From Selaginella moellendorffii (taxonomy: Eukaryota > Streptophyta > Lycopodiopsida > Selaginellales > Selaginellaceae): a stretch of DNA of 64,000 bases. Every line of letters begins with the position of its first letter. Positions within the stretch are counted from its first letter, which is position 1. The stretch is taken from contig NW_003314385.1 of the NCBI RefSeq assembly GCF_000143415.4, positions 37,649-101,648 of the forward strand, read 5' to 3'. Shown here piece by piece: positions 10,233 through 20,974 of this stretch. A program made the translations under genes and the position numbers. Under the pieces are notes generated by a model. The model was not told where the DNA came from and made no database searches. It was given only the letters and a program-made list of their open reading frames with translations.

Positions 10233-10244
10233 TGGTATCAGAGC
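10233..10244 (+). other. Primer-binding site of copy A (tRNA-iMet)
   Basis: TGGTATCAGAGC, the standard plant LTR-retrotransposon site complementary to the 3' end of initiator-methionine tRNA, starts 3 bp after the 5' LTR. Confidence 0.9.
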
Positions 10245-10288
10245 CTTTATCTCAGTTCTAGCGAAGGATAGAGGCGGATTGCTGGGAG

Positions 10289-11941
10289 ATGGCAAGGGCA
10301 GGGCGTAAGCGAACCCAGGCGGAGACGGAACCTCCGCCGGAGCTGGAGCCTCTGGTTGAACGAGAGGCTATGGATGAGGAATCCTTGCATGAGGAGGACT
10401 CTAGTGAGGAAACTTCCAAACAGGAGTCCGGTGGCGAGGTTCGGTCGTCCAAGGCTCGATTGGACGTGCTAGAAGGACAGTTGGCACAGACCAATGCCCT
10501 GCTGGAGACTCTCGTATGCAAGTTAAAGCGTGACGAGAAGCGGAAGAAAAAGCGAAAGACTGCGGATGAAGGCAGCGCAGAAGGTGCGGACCCTTCGGCA
10601 GGGACTGAGGCAAAACCAGACAAGGTCGAACAGACCGAAGTGGAATCAGTCCCTCAGGCAGTTCCCAAGTACAAACCAAAGCCCCCACCGGTGTTCAAGG
10701 GAGTGAACGACTATAAGGTTGTGGAGGATTGGTTTTACGATATGGAGGACTACTTCCGAGCGTTACGATTACCGAGCTCGGAGAAGGTCCCATGTGCAAA
10801 ACCATACTTGGCAGATAATGCCAAGTCTTGGTGGAGAACAATGGAGGCCAACGAAGGACCAGTGGCCACCTGGGACATGATGAAGGCGAGGATCCGCACG
10901 ACATACGTTCCTCCGAATACCACTCTGCATCTGAGAGATGAGCTGAGTAGGCTGAAGCAGACTGGAACCATCCAGGAATATGTGAATGGGTTCATGGCAA
11001 AGAGGATACTTGTCACGGACATGGGGGATATGGATGCGTTCCATGCCTTTATGTCAGGGTTGCAAACCTGGGCTCACGGTGAGGTGATGCGCTGGAACCC
11101 GACCAACTACAAGGAAGCGTTGGATGCGGCCATCAAGGTGCATTTCAACGATAACCTGCGAAAGGGGAACACGACGGGGTCGGGATCCACGTTTCACAAA
11201 GGGGCCAAACCGAGGGGAACATATAACAGGGGGAAATTCAAGAAGAGTTTCTCTAAGAATGAGTCCTCGGGATTCCGGAAAGGCAAATCTGGTGGCCAGC
11301 GAGCAAGTACGTGGGGGAGTCAAGCGAAAAGAGACAAACCCACGGATAAGAAGGTCAAGTCATATAGCAGCGTGGGAAACAACGTATGCTACAACTGCGG
11401 TGAAGCGGGACACTTTTCGAGGGAATGTCCCTACCCGAAGAAGGCCAGAGCCAATATGGCCATCAAGTCGGGTGAAGTCCAAAATGAGGTATGTGATCCA
11501 GTCCCTAACTCAAAGTTACTCATTACACGAGCAACTTTGGTAGAGAGTCGTTCGCGACATCTACTAGCCCTCCGAGGGAAGCTCGGAGGTAGCTTTGTTA
11601 AGATCCTTATTGACACGGGTGCTTCGGATAATTTTGTGGCTGCAGACATAGTCCGGCAAGCCGGACTAACGGTGCAGCGGCTAGGCGAACCAAGGACTAT
11701 AGAGTTTGTTCAAGGTAGCCAAAGCACCGATGAGGTACTTCGACAAGCGAAAGTCGAAGTAGGGACATGGAAGGTAGACATGGATTTCACCGTGTTGGAC
11801 ATGGCGGGATTTGACGTGATCTTCGGAATGGATTGGTTCAATCGGTTCGTGGTAGCCCTACATGGACAAGGTAGGAACCTTGTGGTACTGGCGAATGCCC
11901 AAGGAAGAAGATCTAGGGTGGAAGCCCAGGATCTAAGGTAG
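10289..11941 (+). CDS. Gag-protease part of copy A polyprotein
   Basis: 550 codons. A Glu-rich N-terminus and a basic stretch ([13 protein letters not shown]) precede the retrotransposon gag domain ([44 protein letters not shown]). A basic Gly/Lys/Ser region follows, then one CCHC zinc knuckle ([14 protein letters not shown]) and an aspartic protease with the active site [11 protein letters not shown] and the flap-side motif [10 protein letters not shown]. The frame ends at a TAG caused by a single missing A near 11936, compared with copy B, where the frame continues into RT. Copy A therefore carries a private frameshift between protease and RT. Confidence 0.9.
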   Translation: MARAGRKRTQAETEPPPELEPLVEREAMDEESLHEEDSSEETSKQESGGEVRSSKARLDVLEGQLAQTNALLETLVCKLKRDEKRKKKRKTADEGSAEGADPSAGTEAKPDKVEQTEVESVPQAVPKYKPKPPPVFKGVNDYKVVEDWFYDMEDYFRALRLPSSEKVPCAKPYLADNAKSWWRTMEANEGPVATWDMMKARIRTTYVPPNTTLHLRDELSRLKQTGTIQEYVNGFMAKRILVTDMGDMDAFHAFMSGLQTWAHGEVMRWNPTNYKEALDAAIKVHFNDNLRKGNTTGSGSTFHKGAKPRGTYNRGKFKKSFSKNESSGFRKGKSGGQRASTWGSQAKRDKPTDKKVKSYSSVGNNVCYNCGEAGHFSRECPYPKKARANMAIKSGEVQNEVCDPVPNSKLLITRATLVESRSRHLLALRGKLGGSFVKILIDTGASDNFVAADIVRQAGLTVQRLGEPRTIEFVQGSQSTDEVLRQAKVEVGTWKVDMDFTVLDMAGFDVIFGMDWFNRFVVALHGQGRNLVVLANAQGRRSRVEAQDLR

Positions 11942-11976
11942 GGCAAAGCAAGGCCAAAGAATCCTGCTTAAACCTG

Positions 11977-13509
11977 GTGTCCACGAGAGGACAACTCACT
12001 AAAGGAACTAAGGCAGCCTTTTTGTGCTTACTCTCGATGAAGAGTGACAAAAAGACAAGAACGGAAGAAGTGCCTTTAGTGATCCAGCGAGTGTTGGACC
12101 AATTCCAGGATACCATGCCGGAGGAGCTACCGGCAGGGTTGCCCCCCGCACGACCGATAGAACATAAGATTGAGCTGGTCGAGGGCGCTGAGGCGGTGGT
12201 TCGTCCACCCTATCGTTTGAACGAAAAGGAACTCAAGGAGCTCAAGTGCCAACTAGAGGAGTTGGTGGACAAAGGGTATGTTAGGTTGAGCAAGTCGCCG
12301 TATGGGGCGCCGGTATTATTTGTGAAAAAGAAAGATGGATCTATGCGCATGTGCATAGATTACCGGTTGCTCAACAAGTATACCAAGAAGAACAAGTACC
12401 CTTTGCCTAGGATTGAGGACCTGTTCGATAGGTTGGGAAAGGCAAAATATTTCTCGAGGATTGACCTAAGGTCAGGATACTACCAGATCAGGGTAGCTGA
12501 GGAAGATGTCGAGAAGACAACCTGTCGAACGAGGTATGGGAGCTTTGAGTTTCTAGTGATGCCCTTTGGGTTGTGCAATGCGCCGGCAACGTTTTCGGCG
12601 TTGATGAACCACATCTTTGTACCCTATCTGGATCACTTCGTGGTCGTCTATATTGACGACATCCTGATCTATAGCGAGACGCTAGAGGAGCATGCTGAAC
12701 ACTTGGCGAAGGTGTTTGAGAAACTAAGGGAACACAAACTGTATGCTAAAGAGAGCAAATGTGACTTTGCTCAACAAGAGGTAAAGTTTCTCGGGCATGT
12801 GGTGGGCCAGGACGGGCTCAAGGTGGACCCGGAGAAGGTCCAAGCGATCCAGGAATGGGAGTGACCATCGAATGTACATGAGTTGAGGGCATTCCTGGGG
12901 CTATGCAACTACTATCGAAAGTTTATCAGACACTATTCGAGAGTAGCCCTGCCCTTAACGGACCAAACAGGAAAAGGGAAGATGGTATGGACAGCAGAAT
13001 GCGAGGTGGCATTCGTCCACCTCAAAGGGAAGTTGAGGAAGGCTCCCGTATTGGCATTGCCAGACTTTGGTAAGGACTTTGAGGTAGAAACGGATGCTTC
13101 GGACTTTGCGTTGGGCGCAGTTCTGAAGCAAGACAACCATCCGGTAGCGTTCTTCTCAAAGAAGCTGGACAAGGCTCAACGGAAGTGGCCTGCCCATGAG
13201 AAGGAATTGTTTGCGGTGGTCAAGGCACTCAAGGAGTGGCGACACTACCTTGGGAGACACTTCAAGGTTTACACGGACAATGTGGCAACGAAACACTTCT
13301 TGTCACAGCCTGACCTAAGAGGGAAACAAGGTCGGTGGGCCAATGCCTTGGCCGAGTTTGATTGCGAAATTCTGTACAAGCCTGGGAAGAGCAACATCGT
13401 GGCGGATGCGCTAAGTCGAAAAGCGAGCTTGAAGTTGGCAATATCCAGCGCAACAGCAACCTTCTGGGACGATGTGCGGACAGCATATGAGAACGATGGT
13501 CTAGCATAG
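11977..13509 (+). pseudogene. Reverse transcriptase-RNase H part of copy A
   Basis: The frame carries the RT motifs [45 protein letters not shown] and the catalytic YIDDILIYS. It is stopped by TGA at 12862-12864 (after AIQEWE), reopens in the same frame at PSNVHELRAFLGL, and runs through RNase H (VETDASDFALGAVL, EKELFAVVKALKEW, YTDN) and GKSNIVADALSRKA to a TAG at 13507-13509. Both stops also occur in copy B. Each is one C-to-T change from a sense codon (CGA to TGA, CAG to TAG). Confidence 0.85.
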
Positions 13510-13512
13510 GAA

Positions 13513-15059
13513 GTGTTGCTGAGGAATCTAGAGGCGCGGGAAGCTCACCAGAGAGGTGAGCTGCCAACGGAAGAGAAAACGGGCTATGTGGAACGCAACG
13601 GACTCATTTATTACAAACAAACGAGGGTGTATGTTCCAGAAGGGGAACTAAGGAAGGTGGCCTTAGAGGAGTGTCATGACGGACCTCTTGCGGGACACGG
13701 TGGAGTGCCCAAGACGATGGGCTTACTCAAAAGGAAGTACCATTGGCCAGATATGGCTAAGGACGTCCAAGACTATGTAAAGACATGTCCAACATGTCAG
13801 CAGGTAAAAGCCGTGACCAAGGCTAGTGGGGGCTTGTTGCAAAGCATCCCAATTCCAGATCGCCCGTGGAAATGTCTTACGATGGACTTCATCACGGGAC
13901 TCCCCCCAAGTGAGGGGTTTGATGCGATATTCGTGGTGGTGGACCGATTTTCGAAAATGGCACACTTCATACCCACCACAACAGAGGTGGATGCGGAAGG
14001 TGTGGCAAAGCTGTTCTTCGAACAAGTGGTTCGAGTGCGGGGAAGACCGGAAGAGATAATCTCAGATCGAGATAAGATCTTCACCAGTAGGTTCTGGAGG
14101 ACTCTCTTGGAACAGTATCGCACCAAGTTGAAATTCAGCACAGCCTATCACCCACAGACAGGTATGGGGTATGGAGTCAAGTTGTTGGCACTAACACTTC
14201 TTGACAGACAGACAAACGGAAAGGGTGAATAGGCAGCTGGAGGATTATTTGCGATGCTATGTCTCGGGAGACTAGACCGATTGGGTAAGTCATTTGGGAC
14301 TTGTGGAAATGTGTTATAACAACTCACCACATTCGAGTATCGGGGTGAGTCCATGGGAAGTCATCAATGGGCGAGCTATTGAAGGTCCTGTGGAACTCGG
14401 CGTGGCCGAGTATCATGGAGAGTTACCCGCAGTGGAGGCATTCACGGCAGAAAGACTCAACATTTGGAATCTAGTGAGGGATTCCTTGGAACGGGCTCAA
14501 CAAAGGCAAACCAAGTACGCGAACCTAAAGCGCCGAGATGTAGAGTTCCAAGCTGGGGAGAAGGTGTGGCTGAACACCAAGAACCTCAGGCTACCAAGTG
14601 GGATCAGCCGAAAGTTGACCCAAAGGTAAAAATGCATGTATTCCTGTAAATGAATTGATCTTGAGTTCCTTAAGCAGGTTCGCGGGGCCTTACGAGATTG
14701 AGGCACGAATCGGTAAAGTGGCTTACCGACTCCGACTTCCTCGAGAGATGGGGAAGATGCACCCAGTGTTCCATGTGAACTTACTCAAGCCGTACTTTGA
14801 GGATCCGCTTCGCAAGGACCAAGTAAGACCTTTACCTGAGGTTATCCAAGGGGAAGAGGAATACGAAGTCGAGGCCATCCTCAATGCGCGCAAGAGCAAG
14901 CGACAAGGACGCGAGGTGAGAGAGTTCCATGTGAAGTGGAAAGGATTTCCACACTGCGAAGCAACATGGGAACCGGAGGAGAACCTAGCGAATGCGCGAG
15001 ATCTAGTGGAGGAATTTCTGCAAAGCAGAACTCTATGTACTTATGCAAAATTCAATTAA
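13513..15059 (+). CDS. Integrase and chromodomain part of copy A, with two predicted introns
   Basis: The HHCC integrase zinc region (ending CPTCQQVK) is followed by the catalytic core (TMDFITGLPPSEGFDAIFVVVDRFSKMAHF is partly visible, plus EEIISDRDKIFTSRFW). Without splicing the frame is lost after AYHPQT. Removing a 46-nt intron (14162-14207) restores the expected R/GQTERVNRQLEDYL. A second 52-nt intron (14626-14677) joins KLTQR to FAGPYEIEARIGKVAYRL. The C-terminus is a chromodomain (EVEAIL near its start, FHVKWKGFPHCEATWEPEENL), ending at TAA 15059. Chromodomains direct integration to marked chromatin in this group. Confidence 0.85.
14162..14207 (+). other. Predicted 46-nt intron in integrase core
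   Basis: Donor CAG|GTATGG, branch-like CACTAAC 16 nt from the end, acceptor TTCTTGACAG. The length is not a multiple of three, so unspliced RNA loses the integrase frame and spliced RNA restores it. The same intron lies in copy B at 24777-24822. Confidence 0.75.
14626..14677 (+). other. Predicted 52-nt intron near integrase C-terminus
   Basis: Donor AAAG|GTAAAAATGC, acceptor CCTTAAGCAG|GTTC. Splicing rebuilds the conserved LTQRFAGPYEI junction. It is conserved in copy B at 24307-24358. Confidence 0.75.
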
Positions 15060-15189
15060 AAATATCAATTTGCAAAGTTGAGCAAGTGGCATATGTTGGG
15101 ACCCGAAGGCGCGCCAAAGGTAAGCTAATTAGCATGGGTTGGATAGGTTGACCAGGCGTAGGGCACTACGCCCGACTCCCTGCGGGGAT

Positions 15190-15285
15190 GTCGAATCCGT
15201 AGACGTATTCTACGAAGGTTGGGTTCCAGTCCCAACCCCCTAGTAAAGCAAGGCTGGGTTCAAGTCCCGACCCTATACTAGGGCA
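15190..15285 (+). other. tRNA T-arm-like hairpin group in 3' internal region of copy A
   Basis: Three hairpins in a row: CGTAGA/TCTACG (about 15198-15214); a 7-bp stem GGTTGGG/CCCAACC with 7-nt loop TTCCAGT (15217-15237); and a T-arm-like GGG-TTCAAGT-CCC enclosed by an outer stem CTAGTA/TACTAG (about 15239-15281). Copy B has loop TTCGAGT in the second hairpin, giving GGTTCGAGTCC, a full match to the Pol III B-box consensus. Element C has the matching group at 38920-38995. Confidence 0.5.
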
Positions 15286-15445
15286 TGGTGAGGTGAGGAG
15301 TATAGGGACACCTATATTCCGTTGTCATGGGCTCTTGGCCGGGGATGCTAACTTAGGCACACCGCTAAGTGGGGGGATGCCCCCGGAGACATGGACAACA
15401 AGTCGTAGGATAAAACGAGACATTCGATGTGGGCATCGAACTTCT

Positions 15446-15462
15446 TCTATGGGTGGTGGAGT
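15446..15462 (+). other. Polypurine tract of copy A
   Basis: TATGGGTGGTGGAGT lies directly before the 3' LTR start TGTAAGG. The same string precedes the 3' LTR of element C and, reversed, the 3' LTR of copy B. Confidence 0.7.
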
Positions 15463-16612
15463 TGTAAGGAACCGACTCCCCGAGATGTCGTAGGCTAAAA
15501 GATCCCCAAAAGCTTGACCGAAATGACAAAGAGTTCATCGGATGGGACCAAGTCGAGGATCGAGTCCAAGACCGACTCTAGGACCGAGTTCGAGATAGAG
15601 TCCGGAATCGAGTCCGAGACCGACTCGGGGACCGAGTTCGAGTCTGAGTTCGAGACCGAGTTCGAGACGGAGTCTGAGATCCGAAATCGGGTCCGAGACC
15701 GAGTCCGAGGTCGAGTCCGAGGTCGGGTCCGAGATCGGGTCCAAGATTGAGTCCGTGATCGAGTCCGAACCCGAATCCGAAGTCGGATCCGAAATCGGGT
15801 CCGAGATCGAGCCAGAGACTAAGTCCAAATACTAATACGGGTCAAGGGGTGAAAGCCCAAAGCGTGCGTCTCCCAGGGGGGGGGGGGGCTGCAGGGGGTT
15901 CCAAAAGTATAGTAGGGATAGTGAGGTCCAGGAACCAGTTTTGAAGGGACTCTCCAGTTGGGCTTCCAAACCGACTTGAGGTTGAGACTGGGACCGAGGG
16001 GCCTTGGGTGGGAGTGAGCATGGACTTGGCTGGTGCCGGAGGGGCCATCCAAGGAAGTGCTCAAGAGCAGCTCCCACTCCCGAAAGGGAAACCGATTGCG
16101 GTGCTCCCGGCTCATGTGGAGTGGTGCCCCACTTGAGTACCATGCGGCTCATTGGTCCTCGCCCTTCCTAGGGGCTTGGGCCTTCCTTCGGGATGGAAGT
16201 GGGGGGCGAGAGGTACCCATACCGGGCCGCTAGGCCACGGTGTTTCGCCCCGGCGTCCCGAAGCAAGTGTTGCACTCAAGACTTGGGATTTAGAGGGTCC
16301 CATGATCAAGTCTTGTGGTACCAAGGGATATTAGGAACCTGGAAGCTTGGTGTGCTTGGCTGCTTGTGCTTGTGGGGAGTGTAGCCGAACCTTAAGTCCA
16401 GTCTAACCCGGGGAGGGGGATTGGGGGTGATTTGGGAATCTGTGGAAGGATGGCTAACACTCCGTTGCTTGTGCAGTGAGTAGCTGAAACCAAGTAGGAG
16501 CTGGTACCATAGGCGAGAACCTTGGCGAGGGAACTTAGCAAAAGCCAAGGCAGTGTTGGACAGATAGGCGAGGTAAGCTGGCAAATTGGAAAGGAAAAAT
16601 TTGTGGCTTACA
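15463..16612 (+). repeat. 3' LTR of copy A (1,150 bp)
   Basis: Nearly identical to the 5' LTR, with TGTAAG and CTTACA ends and the same hexamer array and core block. The following 16613-16912 shows no gene or recognised element. Confidence 0.9.
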
Positions 16613-16912
16613 CACAATCAGCCAGCCCAACCCAGCCCAATAAGATAGCCAGTCCAACCTAATCAGCCAGCTTGTTCCACTCTGTCAGTCAGACTAATTA
16701 TAGCACACTTCATTTCTCTCCCCTTAAACTATCTAGAAAAGAGCTAATTGGTTGATGGAGTAGCATTTGGAGGAATATAAATTGCTTAAATCCTCATCTT
16801 CATCACTTTTTAAAATATTTACTTCATTGAAGGTAATATTTGAAAAAACTACTCAAAATGGTGCTATATATACTGAATGGTTTGAATTAAATATGCATGG
16901 TTCTAATGCATA

Positions 16913-17494
16913 TGTAACCAACAAAAAAAAATGACTTAAAATCCGATCTATAAAATTCAAATATAAAGAGAAAGGGCTAAACAAAAGTGCATTCCATTTT
17001 GTAATCCGTTAAGGGTTTTGGGATACTTAGAATTAAGCATCCTTGGGTTTGAATAGTATTAGGCTCGGTGATATTCTGGGAAGTCTAAATTCAAGAGCTT
17101 ACATTTAGTAATAAAAAGGTCTCAAGTCCAACTTTATTAGTTAGTTAAAGGAATCATACCACATATTGAAATTAATATTTAGTAGGTCCAGGTTGCCTTC
17201 AACTGGGCTCAATTCAAGGGGTAGCATATCAAGAGAGTGGGGTTCTCATAAGAGTTATAGCTCTCAACTTTTGTTCATGAGGGCGTGAACTTATAAAGAA
17301 GCATAGTGGATTGTAAAATAACTTGAGAGATAATCTATAGGGTTTAAATATAGAAAGAAAGGGCCTATGAATAAAAGTGCACCCACTTTTTTAATGGGTT
17401 AAGGGTCTTGGGATATTTAGAGTTGAACATTTTTTGTTTAATTAGTACTAAGTTCGATGACATCCTAAGAAATCCAAAATTCTGGAGCTGACAG
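16913..17494 (+). mobile_element. Decayed TRIM copy
   Basis: Aligns by eye with the full TRIM at 31279. A left LTR from TGTAACCAAC (16913) to GAGCTTACA (about 17103) is followed by an internal region with GGTCTCAAGTCCAAC and GAGGGCGTGAACTT, then a second LTR from about 17311. Many C-to-T and G-to-A differences indicate an old, methylated copy. Confidence 0.7.
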
Positions 17495-17499
17495 CAAAA

Positions 17500-17526
17500 T
17501 AATATATATATATATATATATATATC
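17500..17526. repeat. (AT)n microsatellite
   Basis: About 13 AT units just after the TRIM relic. The stretch 17527-17889 is AT-rich with nothing recognisable. Confidence 0.9.
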
Positions 17527-17889
17527 TTAAAATTCCTTTACATTATACATATAATAATCACACTCATCATGATTAGACATCAATGAAATATTATCTCATA
17601 AATGTATTATATTTCTCCATCTAATATTGAACTTTATCATTTACATTTTATTTTGCTTCACAAAACAAGTGTTACTTCTTTCAACGATGAAACTAGTTCA
17701 TAATTGTAGTGCTCTTGAATTTAGAGTTAAACTTCAAGCCCATTACATTATGAAATAAAGGTTCAATACGCACTCAAAATTCCCTATAAGCACTAGCTCT
17801 CCATATCAAACTCTTTCATACAAAATAGTATCAAATAATGTCTAGCACAATTTTGGCATACCAATAGTCTAGCACGAGGAGGAGAGTAT

Positions 17890-19290
17890 TGTAAGTGACT
17901 AATTTTTTCATTTTACTTTAATCACTCAACGACACATTTGACCACTTGGAAGAGTCTCACTCATAACTTTTATAAGTTTTATTTCAGACTTGGGGACATA
18001 GTAGCCCTATAAATGGCATCTATTCCACTTAGCCTTTGCATTTGGTTCAAATGCTCTACGTATCTAATCCCATGATAAACACCCCAAAGGTACTATTGAC
18101 ATATCAGCTCGTTATGCTAAAGTTATGTCTATTCACCTTTGTCTCATTAATAGTCCAAGATCACCTATACTATAGTTTTGTCTCTCAAAGACTGGGCCAT
18201 TTGTCTTTTAGTGGTCTTCTTAAAACCACACCTTAGCATCCTTAAAATGCTTGGAGACATGAGGAACACTTCGTTAATATCCTTTTTGCGGTCCCCACTA
18301 AGTCCCTCTCCATCTATGGCCTTGTTCACCAACACTACCATTGAGTTAGGGTTTGAAAGCCTGACCACTAAGTCCTATTGACTTCTACAACTCCTTCACT
18401 ATATGGCTATATCCTTGATCACTACATAAGAGGACTATTCTTCTTCCTTTCCACAGTCTGGTACTTTGAGGCGACATTTCAAAACACCATGGCCTTAAGT
18501 AAAGCTCATAATTACTCTTCCCACCTTTTGCCTTTGGGTGCCCTAGCCATAGGGTTAGAGCAAAATTCCAATGTGCCATGCCAGGTATTCAAATATATAA
18601 TGCCACCTACACTTGGATTGGGAGCATTGACCATTTGATCTCCCAAGCGAGCTAGAGCCAGCTCTTGAACACTTCACCAAGTTACTTGACTTGTCTGTCC
18701 ATGTTCACTTTAGCCTTAGACTCTTCAATGGTCATATCATCACCCACCACATGGGTATAGCCTTCCTTGGTCACATTGGTCTTTTTTGGCCAAACTGACT
18801 CCACTAGAGTTTTCCCCCTACTATACTTTTGGAACTCACCAAACCCCCCAAAGTCTGGGAGATGATTGCTTTGGGCTTTCACCCTCAAACTCAGATTTGG
18901 ATCACTTTGGGCTTTCATCTTTGGATTCGAATTTAGATTCAGACTTGGACTCGGACTCAGACTCTGTCTCTATCTCGGTCCCTATTTCAGACTCCTTTAG
19001 ACTCTATCTTGGACTCTATTTCAGATTCCTTCTTGGACTTCATCTTAGACTCTATCTTAACACTTCTATATGTCATAACAATTGCAATGTATCATTCCTT
19101 CTTGTGTCCCTTTTTAGAGACTCATTCACCGATTACTTCATGCTCATTCCTCAAACACTTCTTTAGGAGTTCCACTCCCATTTTTTACTTTTTAAGTTAG
19201 AACTTTTAGTCTAAATATGTTATGCTTGTTGGATTTCCACTTTGACCACTATTATGTGGCACACTTTAGTGCTTAAGGATTTGTGTTTCA
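17890..19290 (-). repeat. Decayed C-family LTR, minus orientation
   Basis: Read on the minus strand it follows the C-element LTR (34699-36399) from end to end: TGTAAG at 17890 matches the LTR 3' end, the core block appears reversed (CTACTATACTTTTGGAACTC at about 18820 and GGGCTTTCACCCT at about 18872), the hexamer array lies at 18910-19060, and GTGTTTCA at 19290 matches the LTR start. Differences are mostly transitions. No target duplication is visible. Several open frames here are by-products of the repeat. Confidence 0.7.
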
Positions 19291-19439
19291 TAGGTACCTC
19301 ACCAATTAGAGTAATATGGAGCTTGGACTTAAACTCAAGTTAAATGCAAAACAAGGAGCAATATAGCCCAATAGGAGCCAAACTAATGATTCAGATGGTC
19401 AACCATGCACTTCAACCACTATTTCTACTGTATATTTAA

Positions 19440-19640
19440 AATCCCTCTAGCCCTGCACCCCCCCTCCCTACCCTGAAAAACACATGCTTTGGGCTTTCAC
19501 CCTAGTACTAGGAGTTAGTCTCTTGGATAAGTTTAAAACTTACTAAATATAGAATGGCATTAGATTGTGAATTAGGATATGGGAACAACACTATAGGGTT
19601 TAAGACACACTTTACATTCTATAAATATGCCTTTTAGATT
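19440..19640 (-). repeat. Fragment of another LTR type, minus orientation
   Basis: GCTTTGGGCTTTCACCC at about 19486 followed by AGTTAGTCTCTTGG and TACTAAATATAG matches the opposite-strand sequence at about 34255-34400. It is a piece of a third LTR family sharing the core block. The rest of 19291-20632 is AT-rich; an ORF at 20222-20638 is mainly hexamer-derived (KSKMKSEMESKESKK) and is not called a gene. Confidence 0.5.
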
Positions 19641-20632
19641 TAGACAATTATCATAAATATCATATTGATCTAGAATAGTACCAAGGCATGATAGCAAGGG
19701 TGTTTAATAGATATGGTAAACTATTATATAGTGATATTGAGGGACTAGACTCAACATGTGAAAGTTTTTGCCAAGCTAATGCAAGACAAAGTAAAAGAGA
19801 ACTAACAAGTCAAGCCAAGTATACTTAACTAAATAGATATTTAGGAATTCCTTTTTTATGCTCATTTAGTTAAATATTATTACTAAATCTAGTTTATTTA
19901 AACTTGGACAAGAGGGGCTGACAAAACGAACCAATAGTACCGATCTTCTACCATCATAACAATAAGAAAAGAGTATCTGTAAGAATTAGTTAACAAATAT
20001 CTTTCAATACTCAAAGTCATATTTGTGATATTCTTCCCTCTTTGGGAAAGATTGACATTCTCGTTAATGCATACCCTAGTCTAGCAATACATCAAGGAAA
20101 CAATTCCAAAAAATAGAAAGCACACTTTATGAGAAACACACCAACTTAAATTAGTGGAGAAATTACTTCTTCTCTACATCAAAAAACACTAAGACTCAAA
20201 CACCCTCCAACTATCACCGACATGAAAATAATTAATGGAGTTAGCCACCTTTATTGCTCTGAGTACCACTTAGATTACAAAAAAATGATACACCTCTATC
20301 TGAAGGGATATAGGGATAAAAACAAAGGCCCAACTCCCATGAGCACAAAGTCTAAGATGAAGTCTGAGATGGAGTCTAAGGAGTCCAAGAAAGAGTCCAA
20401 CATGGAGTCTAAGATGGAGTCCAAGACCAGAGGGAATATCTTCAAAATGTCCACTATAGTATTAATCTTAATCCAGGTAAAACTAAGGAAGAGCCTAGGG
20501 GACATAAATGTCCTAGCAGCTAAGTGCTCTACAGAGTGTTCTATGATAGCCCCTGGTTTCCCTTACGTCACTTTAATCTTAAATGTCATGGCTGAGGCGG
20601 AAAATGGCAAAAGAATCACTGCTCTTCTACTG

Positions 20633-20974
20633 TAGGTGTGGATCACAGCTAGGTTCTATGCAAGGTGTCACTTTGAGAGGGAGCAGGGAGAGATCCTAGA
20701 TACCTGTGTTTCTGGCTTGGATGGGATGAGGATGGAGAGGGTGTTATGATCTGGCGCAAAAAGACAAAGATCTAGTTGCCCTAGACTATGCTACGCCACC
20801 TCTTGAGGTTCCTCACCACCCAACCACCCCCGAGCTACCTCAAAAGCTCCATTGCGTCGCCGCTCCACTGTGAGCCCTAGGGTAGGTTAAGTCCCTTACC
20901 CTAACATGCCTTAATATACCCTTGAGCCTCCCTTTGACCGACGTTGACCACGTAGTCAAAGCTGGCACCTAACA
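20633..20974 (-). repeat. Probable 3' LTR of element H (boundaries approximate)
   Basis: On the minus strand the H element's 3' end has a purine tract (TTGGGGGGAAAGAAT) followed at 20974 by TGTTAGGTGCC, a typical LTR start. The other end is placed near 20633 only because a TG-type terminus lies there. No second H LTR is present for comparison. Confidence 0.45.

Larger units (their letters stand above)
9082..16612 (+). mobile_element. Chromovirus-type Ty3/gypsy LTR retrotransposon, copy A
   Basis: A 7.5-kb element with LTRs at 9082-10229 and 15463-16612, tRNA-iMet primer site, one gag-protease-RT-RNase H-integrase-chromodomain gene, and a purine-rich tract. The LTR ends form a 6-bp inverted pair TGTAAG...CTTACA. 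The left flank ends ATGTG but the right flank starts CACAA, so there is no direct target duplication in place; the matching ATGTG is at the outer edge of copy B (22429-22433). The two LTRs are nearly identical, so insertion was recent. Domain order with a C-terminal chromodomain places it among chromoviruses; the exact clade was not determined. Confidence 0.92.

Noticed and set aside
12862-12864. The shared TGA as part of a third intron in pol
   Set aside because: No donor/acceptor pair around it leaves the conserved EWE..PSNVHELRAFLGL stretch intact; it reads as a simple nonsense codon.
15217-15272. Functional tRNA gene in the chromovirus 3' region
   Set aside because: T-arm-like hairpins and a B box are present, but no D-arm, anticodon arm or 7-bp acceptor stem of a complete tRNA could be built.
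9077-16617. Target duplication flanking copy A in place
   Set aside because: Left flank ATGTG and right flank CACAA do not match; the true partner ATGTG is at 22429-22433 because of the inversion.
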